Positions 8,316 through 17,598 of a DNA stretch of 64,000 nucleotides are shown here, piece after piece. The stretch is from contig NZ_JADJNN010000035.1 of NCBI RefSeq assembly GCF_016714285.1, forward strand, positions 124,001 to 188,000, read 5' to 3'. The first letter of the stretch is position 1, and each line of letters opens with the position of its first letter. This DNA is from Nannocystis sp. (GTDB lineage: Bacteria; Myxococcota_A; Polyangia; Nannocystales; Nannocystaceae). The position numbers and the translations under genes were made by a program. The notes below the pieces were generated by a model. It did not search any database, was not told where the DNA came from, and saw only the letters and a list, made by a program, of their open reading frames with translations.

Positions 8316-10267
8316 ATGCCGCGCCCGCTGCCCGTCGCCCTCGTCCTCGCCTGGTTGCTCCCCGGCTGCAAGGGCCCCGGCGAGGTCGCCACCGAGGCGA
8401 GCGAGACCACGCAGCACATCACCAGCGCCACGGCCACCGACAGCTCCACGCAGGGCCCGACCTCCGAGCCCACCACCACCGGCGACCCGCCCACCACCAC
8501 CACCACCGGCCCCTGCGAGACCGGCGAGGCCCGCTGCCTCAACGCCGAGAAGCGTCAGGTCTGCCTGGGCAACGCCTGGGTCGACGAGCCCTGCAACCCC
8601 AACGAGGGCTGCTTCGGCGAGGGCACCTGCAAGCCCTGCGTCTGCGACGCCGCCACCTGCGACGGCCCCGACACCCTCAACGTCTGCCACTGCTTCTCCC
8701 TCGACCCCGAGCCCTGCCCGCCGCTCACCGGCTGCGCCGAGCTGGACGGCGAGGTCGCCTGCCACCCGATGGTGTGCACGCCCAGCAGCAGCGAGTGCGA
8801 CGGCCCCGGCACCGTCATCGCCTGCAACGACAGCGGCACCGCCTTCCTGCCGCCGACCCAGTGCGGCACGACGGACATGTGCGACTTCGGCGAGTGCCTG
8901 CCCGCCTGCGAGGTCGTCGCCAAGAACGACTCCAGCCTCGGCTGCGACTTCTGGGCCGTCGACATGGCCAACGTCCCGCCGCGCGACGCCTACGTGTTCG
9001 CGGTCGCGCTGTCCAACCCGAGCGAGACGACCCCCGTCCAGGTCACGATCTACGACCGCAACGACAACGGCAGCGAGCAGGTCATCGCCGAGGACACCAT
9101 CCAGCCGCGCGACGTCAAGGTGTTCCCGCTCTCGGGCAGCAGCAACGGCCAGAAGGGCTTCTACGCCGGCGACGCCGGCTTCCTCGGCACCGGCATCGCC
9201 CCCGGCCGGGCGCCTTCCGCGTGCACAGCGATCTGCCGATCGTCGCCACCCAGTTCAACCCGCTCGGCGGCGCCAAGGCCTTCACCACCGACGCCTCGCT
9301 CCTGCTGCCCACCCACACCCTCGGCAAGAGCTACTACCACCTCGCCTGGGACAAGGGCATCGGCGCCGGCTCGGCGATGGTGATCGTCGCCACCGAGGAC
9401 AACACCCTCGTCACCATCAACTCCACCGTCGACACCCCCGCCGGCCAGAACGGCATGCCGGCGCTCGTCGCCGGCGTCCCCGTCGCCCTCCCGCCGCTCA
9501 AGCGCTACGACTACATCCAGGTCTCCGCCGGCAGCCAGGACCTCAGCGCCAGCAAGATCACCAGCAACGCCCCCGTCGCCGTGTTCGGCGGCCACAGCTG
9601 CGGGCAGGTCCCCAACACCAACATCGACTTCTGCGACCACCTCGAGGAGCAGATCTTCCCGGTCGACACCTGGGGCAGCCACTACGTCGCCGGTCGGTCC
9701 CCGCCGCGCAACACCGAGCCGATGGTCTGGCGGGTCCTCGCCGCCAAGGACAACACCTCGCTCACCTTCGACCCGCCGGTGTCGATCGGCGACAAGGCCA
9801 AGCTCGACGCCGGCGGTCTGCTGCAGTTCACCGCCGACGCCGACTTCGACCTCAGCAGCACCGCGCCGGTCCTGCTCGCCGGCTACATGTACGGCTGCAA
9901 GGCCACCATGCTGCCCGAGTGCCCCGGCGACCCCTCCATGGTGCTCGCCGTCCCGGTCGAGCAGTGGCTCACCGACTACGTGTTCCTGGTCGACTTCTCC
10001 TACACCAACGACAACGTCAAGATCGTCCGCAGCAGCGACCAGCCGGTCGAGCTCGGCTGCTTCGGCGAGGTCACCGAGTGGACCGACATCACCCCCGACT
10101 ACCAGTCGGCCGTCGTCAACATCAACCCTGGCGCCCGCAACTGCAAGCCCGGCACCAACAGCGCCACTGGCGTCGCCCCCTTCAGCATCATGGTCGTCGG
10201 CGAGGCCGCCAGCACCAGCTACGCCTACCCCGGCGGCCTCGCCCTCAAGCCGATCAACCCGGGCTGA
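8316..10267 (+). pseudogene. IgGFc-binding-domain lipoprotein, split by one frameshift
   Basis: Two overlapping frames together encode one protein of about 650 residues. The first (8316 to about 9210) gives a lipoprotein signal (lipobox LLPGC), a Thr-rich linker and a cysteine-rich region. The second (about 9205 to 10267) continues with AFRVHSDLPIVATQFNPLGG, characteristic of the IgGFc-binding N-terminal domain found on many myxobacterial and metazoan surface proteins. The frame breaks near the GC run CCCCCGGCCGGGCGCC at about 9199-9214. Since both halves read as intact protein, a one- or two-base sequence error is likelier than true decay. The start at 8316 is preferred over 8280 because it begins directly at the signal peptide. 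A role in surface adhesion is inferred from the domain only. Confidence 0.75.
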
Positions 10268-10312
10268 TCGCCCGCGAATGATCGACTCACGATCCGCCCT
10301 GAGAAGCCACGC

Positions 10313-11620
10313 ATGGCCCTGCACAGCAAGATCCTCCTCGGCCTGCTCTGCGGCGCCGTCCTCGGCGTCTCCGCCAACCTCGGCCTCGGCCCCGAGCACC
10401 CCGGCGTCGCCCTCGTCGACCGCTACCTCGCCGGCCCGGTCGGCCAGGTGTTCCTGCGCATGCTGCAGATGGTCGTCATGCCGCTGGTCTTCGCCTCGAT
10501 CGCCCTCGGCGTCGCCGGCGTCGGCGACGTACGCCGCGTCGGCCGCATGGGCGCCAAGACCCTCGCCTACTTCCTCGGCACCACCGCGCTCGCCACCGGC
10601 CTCGGCCTCATCGCTGTCCGCCTGGTCCAGCCCGGCACCCACATCGCCGTCGCCACCCGCGAGAAGCTGCTCGCCGACTACGCCGCCAAGGCCGCCGACA
10701 AGATCGAGGCCGCCCACACCGCCGACTTCGGCGTCGACACCCTGGTCGGCATCGTCACCCGCAACCCTATCGCCTCCGCCGTCGACGGCGACATGCTCGG
10801 CATCATCTTCTTCGGCCTGGTGTTCGGCGCCGCCGTCTCGATGATCCGCGCCGACCGCCGCCAGGCCATGACCACCTGGCTCGAGGCGCTCGCCGAGGTC
10901 GTCACCACCATCATCGACTTCGCCATGCGCCTCGCCCCCTACGGCGTCGCCGGCCTCATCTTCGGCGTCACCTCCCGCTTCGGCTTCGACCTCCTCGCCC
11001 CGCTCGGCCTCTACGTCGGCCTCGTGCTCGCCGCCCTGCTGCTGCACGCGACCGTCACGATGGGCCTCATCATCCGCCTGCTCATCGGCGTGTCGCCCCT
11101 GGTCTTCTTCACCCGCATCCGCGCCAGCCTCGTCACCGCCTTCAGCACCTCCTCGAGCAGCGCCACCTTGCCGACCAACATCCGCGTCGGCGAGGAGCGC
11201 CTCGGCATCCCGCCGCAGGTGTGCGGCTTCGTCTACCCGCTGGGCGCGACCATGTGCATGAACGGCACCGCGCTGTTCGAGGGCATCACCGTCATCTTCC
11301 TGTGCCAGGTCTTCGGCGTCTCGCTCGACGCCGGCCAGATGGCCGTCGTCATGGGCATGGCCGTGATCACATCGGTCGGCGCCGCCGCCGTCCCGGGCGG
11401 ATCGATCCCGCTGATGGTCGGCATGCTCGCGATGTTCCGCGTCCCGCCCGAGGGCATCGCCGTGATCCTCGGCGTCGACCGCATCCTCGACATGGCCCGC
11501 ACCGCCGTGAACGTGCTCGGCGATCACACCGCCGCCGCCTTCATCGCCCGCTCCGAGGGCCTCTGGGACCCAGGGCAGCTGCCCGTCGATGAGCCGGCGC
11601 CGCGCCACGAAAGTGCCTGA
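10313..11620 (+). CDS. Dicarboxylate/amino acid:cation symporter (DAACS family)
   Basis: A 435-residue inner-membrane transporter of the GltP/DctA family, at the usual length. It shows the serine-rich re-entrant loop TSSSSATLPTN (about residues 278-288), the conserved PLGATMCMNGTALFEG motif with the NMDGT-like cation site, and the second re-entrant hairpin with SVGAAAVPGGSIP. Members couple Na+ or H+ to uptake of glutamate, aspartate or C4-dicarboxylates; which substrate is used here cannot be read from the sequence. The gene follows the IgGFc-like gene by 45 bases. A hairpin at 11722-11742 may end its transcript. Confidence 0.93.
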   Translation: MALHSKILLGLLCGAVLGVSANLGLGPEHPGVALVDRYLAGPVGQVFLRMLQMVVMPLVFASIALGVAGVGDVRRVGRMGAKTLAYFLGTTALATGLGLIAVRLVQPGTHIAVATREKLLADYAAKAADKIEAAHTADFGVDTLVGIVTRNPIASAVDGDMLGIIFFGLVFGAAVSMIRADRRQAMTTWLEALAEVVTTIIDFAMRLAPYGVAGLIFGVTSRFGFDLLAPLGLYVGLVLAALLLHATVTMGLIIRLLIGVSPLVFFTRIRASLVTAFSTSSSSATLPTNIRVGEERLGIPPQVCGFVYPLGATMCMNGTALFEGITVIFLCQVFGVSLDAGQMAVVMGMAVITSVGAAAVPGGSIPLMVGMLAMFRVPPEGIAVILGVDRILDMARTAVNVLGDHTAAAFIARSEGLWDPGQLPVDEPAPRHESA

Positions 11621-11721
11621 CCTGCCAGCACACTCGCGGCGCTCGCTGTAGAACTCCCACGATCGCCGCCACGACTGCCGCGACGCTGCCGCAGCGACGA
11701 TCACCACGACCGCGACCACGA

Positions 11722-11742
11722 CTGCCGGTAGGCAACCGGCAG
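11722..11742 (+). terminator. Hairpin downstream of symporter gene
   Basis: Perfect 8 bp stem CTGCCGGT/ACCGGCAG with a five-base loop, 100 bases after the symporter stop and 83 before the kinase-like gene. There is no T tract, so termination is only suggested. Confidence 0.45.
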
Positions 11743-11825
11743 ACACCTGAGGACACCATCGGGGACCTCCGGCCCCACGCGCGGACGAGCGTCATCGCGG
11801 ACGTTCTGAGTTATCATTGCGCCGC

Positions 11826-14800
11826 ATGGCGCCGCACGCAGGGTCGCAGTCTGAATCTACCGACGCGTCGGCGTGGAAACCGAGGTCTGCGCTGGCTGGC
11901 ACGCTGCTGGCCAACCGCTACCGCATCGCCGGCCTCATCGGTCAAGGCTCCACCGGCGCGGTGTTCCGCGCCGACGACATCATCTCGGGCAAGCCCGTGG
12001 CCGTGCGCGTGCTCGTGCCCACGCTCGCCCAGCAGCCCGGCCTCATCCCGCGGATCCGCGCCCGCATCGAGCGCAACAACGCGATCCAGCAGCGCGACCC
12101 CGCGGCCCTGATCAACCTCGTCGACATCTTCGACGTCGGCATGACCCTCGAGGGCGAGCTCTTCGTCGTCAGCGACCGCCTCGACGGTGACCACCTCGCC
12201 ACGATGCTCAGCCACAACGGTCGCCTCCCGTGGAGCCGCGCCCGCAGCCTGCTGATCCGCCTGTGCCAGATCGTCCACGGCCTGCACGCCGAGGGCATCA
12301 TCCTCGGCGGCCTCGAGGCCCGCCACTGCTATGCCATCCGCGGCAAGAACAAGCACGAGGCGATCAAGGTCGTCAACAACGCGGTCATCGAGCAGCTCGC
12401 CAGCACCATCGGCCCCCACGCCGGCCACGGCGCCACCGTCCTCGCCCGCTACATCGCCCCGGAGCAGGCCTGCGGCGAGCCGATCGACGCGCGCAGCGAC
12501 GTCTACTCCTTCGGCGTCATCGCCTACGAGCTGCTGTCCGGCAGCGTGCCCTTCACCGACGCCAACCCGGTGCGCCTGGTGTCGATGCACCTGCAATGTC
12601 GGCCGCGTCCGCCCCGCGAGGTCGCCCCGGACGCCGAGATCCCCGCCGAGGTCGAGGCCGTACTGCTGCGCAGCCTCGCCAAGGACCCGGCCGACCGATT
12701 CCCGACGATGGACGCCTTCGCCGCCGCGCTCATCGCGGTGCCCGAGTCGTCGCTGCCCGCCGGCGCTCACACGGTCGTCTCCGCGAGCACCGCCGCCAGC
12801 GAGATCCCGACGGCCCCCGTCGACGCAGCGCCCACCGCGGCGCAGGCCCCAGCGAGCCCCACACCCGCCGCAACGCCTGTCGCCGCCCCAGCAACGCCCG
12901 CGCCCGTCGCCGCCGACGCAACGCCCGCGACCCCGCCCGTCGCCGACGCAACAACCGCGACCCCGCCCGTCGCCGTCGCAGCAACCGCGACCCCGCCCGT
13001 CACCGACGCACCGGCACCCGCGACCACACCCGTCGCCGTCGCAGCAACCAACGCACCGGCGCCCGCGACCCCGCCCGTCACCGACGCGGCACCCGCGACC
13101 CCGCCCGTCGCCGACGCACCGGCACCCGCGGCCCCGCCCGTCACCACCGTCAGCGACCCCGCGCCGAGCGCCCCCAACGTGCCGACGCCGGCCCGTCGCG
13201 CCGCCTCGATCCCCACCCACGTCACCCTCCCGCCAGGCTCGCTCAGCAGCGACATGATCCGTGGCGCAGCCGCCCCGCCGATGCCGGGCACAGCGGCCCG
13301 TCCTGCCACCTTGCCGCCGACGCTCGGCGGGCTGCGCTTGCCGCCACCGCCCTCGCTCGGGCGCCCCTCGACGATCCCTCCGGGCGGCCTGATCTTGCCG
13401 CCTCCGCCCTCGCTCGGGGTCCCGTCCGCGACCCCGCGCACCCCCTCGACCGCCTCGCCCACCGCCGCTCGCCCCGGCAGCGGCGTTCCCCTCCCCACCC
13501 CACGGGCGCCCTCCGCCGCGCTGCCAGCCGGCACCCTGCTGCGCTCCGGCCTCGCCGCCACGCCCGAACCCACGGCTGTCCCCGCGGCCAGCAAGCCTGT
13601 CCTTTCGGACAGCCCCGTCGCACCTGTCCCCGCGGACAGCAAGCCTGTCCCTTCGGACAGCCCCGCCGCGTCCGGCCCGACGGACAGCGAGCCGGCCCCG
13701 TCGGTCTCCACGGCTAGCACGCCTGTCCCTTCGGACAGCCCCGCACCTGCCGCCACCACCAAACCTGTCCCCGCGGACAGCAAGCCTGTCCCTTCAGACA
13801 GCCCCGCCCTGGGCGCCGCCACCGCCAGCAAACCTGTCCCCGCGGACAGCAAGCCTGTCTCTTCAGACAGCACCGCCCCGGCGGACGGCCCCGCGCGCCC
13901 CAGCAAGCCAGCCGAGGAGCCGCGCGCCGCCAGCTCCGCCTCGAGCGCCCGCCGCCCGGTCATCCGCCTCACCGAGATCCGCAGGAGCGACGGCGACAAC
14001 GCCTCGGCCTCGGGCACCTACCTGCGCAGCGCGCTCGCCGAGACCGCGGCCCCCGCCCAGCCAAGACTCGTTCAGCCGCCCGTTCAGCCGCCGACTCAGG
14101 TCGAAGCCGCCGAGCCGACCCGCGCCGCCCTGCGCCCCTCCGACGAGCGCTTGCGCAGCGCCGCCCTGCAGCACGGCCCGGTGACGGGCCCGCAGGCGGC
14201 GCTCTCGCAGGTCAGCGGCACCACCGACTCGCTGGTCGCCGAGCTCCCGCGCAGCCGCGCCGGCGTGTGGATCGTCGTCGGCCTCGTCGCGGCCGCCGGC
14301 ATCGCCGCGCTGGTGTTCACCAGCCCGACCTTCACCGGCACGGGCGACGATCCGATCGCCAGGACCACCACGAGCCCGTCCAGCAAGCTCGCCGAGGCCA
14401 CCCCGCCCGTGAAGGACCCGCTCGCCGATCGCGGCACCGGCCTCGTCCAACCGCCCGACAGCCCGAAAAGCCCGCCCGATGGCCCGCCCGATGGCACCGC
14501 CGGCGATCGCCCCATCGCCGACCCGAAGGCCGTCGAGCCACCCGCGACCGACCCTCCCACCGCGGTGCCCGAGACCAAACCCGGCAAGAAGGACCCGAAG
14601 GACCCGAAGAAGAAGAAGACCCCGCGCACCAGGGTGGAGCCCGAGGAAGAGCGCGAGAAAGACGTCTTCGACCAGCTCCGCGAACACATGGCCGCCAAGA
14701 AGGCCGCCGAGGAGGCCGCCAAGAAGACCGCCGAGGAGGCCGCCGCCAAGAAGGCGCCCGCACCCGTCCCCACCCCCGCTCCCGCCAAGGCCGACGCCAA

Positions 14801-15053
14801 CGAGGCCGACAAGGCCAAGGAGACCCTCGACCGCGCCAGGCAGGCCGCTGCCAACGGCAACCACACGCTCGCCTACTCGCTCGCCAGGCAGAGCAACCTC
14901 GCGTCCAAGTCGCAGGAGGCGCTCGAGCTGATGGGCGTGTCCGCCTGCCGCCTGAAGAACGCCGACAACGCCCGCGCCGCGCTCGGCTCGCTCAGCGGCA
15001 GCCGCCGCGACGCCGTCGTCTCGGCCTGCAACCAGGCCGGCGTCACGCTCTGA
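11826..15053 (+). CDS. Membrane-anchored pseudokinase with repeat-filled linker
   Basis: A 1075-residue protein with a Ser/Thr protein kinase fold at residues 30-305. The glycine loop GQGSTGAV (39-46), APEQ (211-214) and DVYSFG (225-230) are present. The catalytic residues are missing: the VAIK lysine is arginine (VAVR, 58-61), the HRDLKPEN loop reads LGGLEARHC, and DFG is replaced by VVNNA. It should therefore bind rather than phosphorylate partners. Then come a Pro/Ala/Thr linker of about 500 residues, one membrane helix (about 812-832, VWIVVGLVAAAGIAALVF), a second charged linker, and a C-terminal alpha-helical domain with cysteines that may be TPR-like. ATG at 11826 is preferred over TTG at 11817. 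The linker DNA holds eight palindromic repeats. Confidence 0.85.
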   Translation: MAPHAGSQSESTDASAWKPRSALAGTLLANRYRIAGLIGQGSTGAVFRADDIISGKPVAVRVLVPTLAQQPGLIPRIRARIERNNAIQQRDPAALINLVDIFDVGMTLEGELFVVSDRLDGDHLATMLSHNGRLPWSRARSLLIRLCQIVHGLHAEGIILGGLEARHCYAIRGKNKHEAIKVVNNAVIEQLASTIGPHAGHGATVLARYIAPEQACGEPIDARSDVYSFGVIAYELLSGSVPFTDANPVRLVSMHLQCRPRPPREVAPDAEIPAEVEAVLLRSLAKDPADRFPTMDAFAAALIAVPESSLPAGAHTVVSASTAASEIPTAPVDAAPTAAQAPASPTPAATPVAAPATPAPVAADATPATPPVADATTATPPVAVAATATPPVTDAPAPATTPVAVAATNAPAPATPPVTDAAPATPPVADAPAPAAPPVTTVSDPAPSAPNVPTPARRAASIPTHVTLPPGSLSSDMIRGAAAPPMPGTAARPATLPPTLGGLRLPPPPSLGRPSTIPPGGLILPPPPSLGVPSATPRTPSTASPTAARPGSGVPLPTPRAPSAALPAGTLLRSGLAATPEPTAVPAASKPVLSDSPVAPVPADSKPVPSDSPAASGPTDSEPAPSVSTASTPVPSDSPAPAATTKPVPADSKPVPSDSPALGAATASKPVPADSKPVSSDSTAPADGPARPSKPAEEPRAASSASSARRPVIRLTEIRRSDGDNASASGTYLRSALAETAAPAQPRLVQPPVQPPTQVEAAEPTRAALRPSDERLRSAALQHGPVTGPQAALSQVSGTTDSLVAELPRSRAGVWIVVGLVAAAGIAALVFTSPTFTGTGDDPIARTTTSPSSKLAEATPPVKDPLADRGTGLVQPPDSPKSPPDGPPDGTAGDRPIADPKAVEPPATDPPTAVPETKPGKKDPKDPKKKKTPRTRVEPEEEREKDVFDQLREHMAAKKAAEEAAKKTAEEAAAKKAPAPVPTPAPAKADANEADKAKETLDRARQAAANGNHTLAYSLARQSNLASKSQEALELMGVSACRLKNADNARAALGSLSGSRRDAVVSACNQAGVTL
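13596..13870 (+). repeat. Eight copies of CCTGTCC-N4/5-GGACAG palindrome in kinase gene
   Basis: Eight 17-base elements at 13596, 13623, 13644, 13722, 13764, 13785, 13833 and 13854. All fit CCTGTCC, a short loop (CTTC, CCGC or TTTC) and GGACAG, with GACAG variants in the last ones. Paired copies are spaced 21 bases apart and are read in frame as KPVPADS and KPVPSDSP. The same palindrome recurs outside this gene. Confidence 0.9.
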
Positions 15054-15057
15054 GCCC

Positions 15058-15969
15058 TCAACCGCCGCGGCGGATGCGAAACGGCAGCATCGTCTGCACC
15101 ATCGGCGACGCGAAGCGCTCGAGCGACAGCGACTCGTGCACCGCCACCATGCGAGACCCCGCGAGGCTGGTCTGCAGCTCGCTGCGCGCATAAAACGGCG
15201 TGTCCTCGAGGGTCCGCAGCACCCGCGCGTCGCCGCCGTCCGTGCGGGTGCTCCGCGGCAACAACCACCGCGTGCGCCCGAGCAGGGCCCGCCGCGGCGC
15301 CGCCAGCTCCTCGACCCGCCCGTCGCTGTGGAACATCCGCCCCAGACGCAGCTCGCTGCCGTCGACCCGCCGCGCGTCGTACAGCACCGTCGCGCGCTCG
15401 CCGAGCGACGCCCGCGACCAGCTCCAGTCGAGGAACGCCGCCTCGAGCGGCTCGTCGCCGAAGTTCGCGTCGTGGTAGCCGCTGCCGCGCAGGCGCAGCC
15501 CCGGGTGCGTGAGCTCGGCCTCGACCCGCGCGTGCGGGGCGACGCCCCACCACGTGTGGCGACCGCGGCGATCGATCTGCACCGGCGCGGCCGGCAGCGC
15601 CGACGGGTACAGCCGCACCACCCCGGCGACCCGCTGCCCGAACACCGCCGTGCGCTCGTCGAAGCGGACCAGCAGACAGTCGCCCTCCCACGCCACGCTG
15701 CTGCCCCCGACCCGCAGGCGATCGGCGCTCCGCTCGACCTCCGCCGGACCATACTCCGACAGCACCCACGCGTCGGCCCCCGGCCCGTACAGCGCCACAT
15801 TGATCGCGCAGTGCTCGAGCGGATCGGCGAGGCCCCAGCGCGACCGGGCCCGCGCCCGCGCGTAGTACGGCGAGAACACGCTGCCGATGAACGCGATGAT
15901 CGTCAGCCCGTGGCGCCCGTCGTCGCTGAGCGCGTCGAGGTACCACCAGCTGTACCCGCCGGGCGCCAC
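15058..15969 (-). CDS. crtC: Carotenoid 1,2-hydratase (CrtC-like)
   Basis: The protein resembles hydroxyneurosporene synthase/CrtC, which adds water to the terminal 1,2 double bond of acyclic carotenoids. Family-like segments are GGYSWWYLDALSDDG near the N-terminus, GLTIIAFIGSVFSPYY, HCAINVALYGPG, and SGYHDANFGDEPLE followed by WSW. The only in-frame start near the expected N-terminus is GTG at 15969; the open frame runs on to 16275 but that part is a shadow of crtD. If the start is right the protein has 303 residues and lacks the usual GPRFD lead-in, which is encoded in frame just upstream without a start codon. It overlaps the 3' end of crtD by 67 bases and converges with the kinase gene, four bases away. 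Confidence 0.75.
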   Translation of the reverse strand: MAPGGYSWWYLDALSDDGRHGLTIIAFIGSVFSPYYARARARSRWGLADPLEHCAINVALYGPGADAWVLSEYGPAEVERSADRLRVGGSSVAWEGDCLLVRFDERTAVFGQRVAGVVRLYPSALPAAPVQIDRRGRHTWWGVAPHARVEAELTHPGLRLRGSGYHDANFGDEPLEAAFLDWSWSRASLGERATVLYDARRVDGSELRLGRMFHSDGRVEELAAPRRALLGRTRWLLPRSTRTDGGDARVLRTLEDTPFYARSELQTSLAGSRMVAVHESLSLERFASPMVQTMLPFRIRRGG

Positions 15970-17492
15970 CCCGCGGTCGAAGCGAGGTCCGCGAGCACGC
16001 TCTGCGCCGCATGCCGCCCGCTCAGGGTCGCCATCGGCACGCCCGCCCCCGGGTGCACGCTCCCCCCCGCCAGGTACAGCCCCGCGAGCCGCGTGCGCGC
16101 CCCCTGACGCCGCAGCGTGTCCGTGAAGCCCCGCGTCGCCGCGCCGTAGATCGCCCCGTGCGTGCCCGGGAACAGCGCCGCGAGCTCGTTGGGCGTGGTC
16201 AGCAGCGTGGCCTCCGGCGTCAGCGTCAGGTCCAGCCCGCACCGCCTCAACAGTTGAAAGGTCGCCTGTTGGCATGCATCGATCTCCGGGTGACGAAAGC
16301 GGCCCTCACCGCCGCAGGGCGGCGCGTTGACCAGGATCAGCAGCCGCTGCGGACCCGCCGCGGCAGTATACGCGGCGGCCCCGGCGACGACGTCGCCCCG
16401 GTCCTGCGCGCAGATGTAAACGGTCGGCTCAGCGGGCAACCGACCCGCCGCGAGCGCGGCGAACTCCGCCGCGTAGTCGCGCGAGAAGCAGACGTTGTGG
16501 CGCACGAGCGGCCAGCCCTTCACCTCGGCGACGCACGCCCAGGTCAGCGCCGACAGCGAGCGCCGATCGGCCGCCGGGGTCTTCACCGCAGCCGCAGCCG
16601 CAGCCCCGAGGCGACCCTCCGCGACCGCCGCGACGTCGCCGTTGACGATCACCGCGTCGGCCGCGATCGCCTCGCCGCCGGCCAGCACGACCCCGCGCGC
16701 CTTGCCGCGCTGGACCGCGACCTCGGCGACCTCGGCCCCGCAGCGCAGCGAGACCCCGAGCGAGGCCCCGACCCGCCGCAGCGCCGTCGCCAGCCCGATC
16801 ATCCCGCCCTCCACCGTCCACACGCCGAGCTGCTCGACGTGGGCGATCAGGTTCAAGGTCGCCGGCGCCGTGAAGGGATCGCTGCCGTAGTAGGTGGCGT
16901 AGCGGGCGAACAGCTGGCGCAGCCGCGGGTCGCGGAAGAAGTCGCCGAGCGCCCGCCACATGCTGCGATGAAAGTCGATCTTGAACACCCCGCCGAGACC
17001 GCCGAGCCCGAGCGAGCCCACGAGCCCCGGCAAGCTCGGCCGCGCCGACGCGATGAACGGCGCCGCGACCATGCGGTAGATCGTCGCGCTGTGGCGACAG
17101 AACTCGCGAAACCCGCGGGCCTCCGCCGCCCCCGCGAACGCGCCGATCGCATCCGCCGATCGCTCGAGCTCCGCGTGCAGATCGAGCCGCGAGCCGTCGG
17201 CCCAGGCGTGCCGCGCCAGCGTCTCCATCGGCGTCAGCGTCAGCTGCTCCGCCAGCGTCGTCCCCGCGTCCGCGAACAAACCCTCAAACACCCAGCGCAT
17301 CGTCAACACCGTCGGACCCGCGTCGATCGATCGCCCCGCGACCGCGACCTGACGCAGCTTCCCGCCCACCTCCGCGGCCCGCTCGCACAGCGTGACGGCC
17401 ACCCCGGCGCGCGCCAGGTCGATGGCACACGCCAGCCCGCCGACGCCGCCGCCGACGACCACTGCCCGCGGCGCTCGCCCGGAAACCGCCAT
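15903..17492 (-). CDS. crtD: Carotenoid desaturase, CrtD/CrtI family
   Basis: A flavoprotein of up to 529 residues. It has the dinucleotide-binding motif VVVGGGVGGLACAIDLAR near residues 11-28, RSIDAGPTVLTMRWVFE typical of CrtI/CrtD, and the C-terminal FAD motif GLYLAGGSVHPGAGVPM. Next to a CrtC homologue it is best read as a 1-hydroxycarotenoid 3,4-desaturase (CrtD), although a phytoene or neurosporene desaturase cannot be ruled out. ATG at 17492 is chosen because the Rossmann motif then begins at the usual distance; the frame to 17618 adds unrelated sequence. The real domain ends near LADLAS and the remaining 20 residues run into crtC. It is transcribed away from crtE across a short shared promoter region. 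Confidence 0.82.
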   Translation of the reverse strand: MAVSGRAPRAVVVGGGVGGLACAIDLARAGVAVTLCERAAEVGGKLRQVAVAGRSIDAGPTVLTMRWVFEGLFADAGTTLAEQLTLTPMETLARHAWADGSRLDLHAELERSADAIGAFAGAAEARGFREFCRHSATIYRMVAAPFIASARPSLPGLVGSLGLGGLGGVFKIDFHRSMWRALGDFFRDPRLRQLFARYATYYGSDPFTAPATLNLIAHVEQLGVWTVEGGMIGLATALRRVGASLGVSLRCGAEVAEVAVQRGKARGVVLAGGEAIAADAVIVNGDVAAVAEGRLGAAAAAAVKTPAADRRSLSALTWACVAEVKGWPLVRHNVCFSRDYAAEFAALAAGRLPAEPTVYICAQDRGDVVAGAAAYTAAAGPQRLLILVNAPPCGGEGRFRHPEIDACQQATFQLLRRCGLDLTLTPEATLLTTPNELAALFPGTHGAIYGAATRGFTDTLRRQGARTRLAGLYLAGGSVHPGAGVPMATLSGRHAAQSVLADLASTAGWRPAGTAGGTSTRSATTGATG

Positions 17493-17553
17493 GGGCCCCA
17501 CCCTAGCGCGCTCCTGCCAGGTTTCAAGTCTTTGTCTAACCCCGGCCCCTTCA

Positions 17554-17582
17554 TTGACAATCTCTGGACATCCCCCCATGCT
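17554..17582 (+). promoter_or_regulatory. Possible sigma-70-like promoter for crtE
   Basis: TTGACA at 17554-17559, a 17-base spacer, then CATGCT at 17577-17582 as a weak -10. It lies in the 106-base gap between divergent crtD and crtE. It would start transcription only a few bases before the ATG at 17599, so a nearly leaderless mRNA is implied. Confidence 0.3.
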
Positions 17583-17598
17583 TCCGAGCATCCGCGTT

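Noticed and set aside
9161..11746. 861-residue minus-strand open frame opposite the IgGFc-like and symporter genes
   Set aside because: Shadow with Ala/Gly/Asp-rich repeats and no domain.
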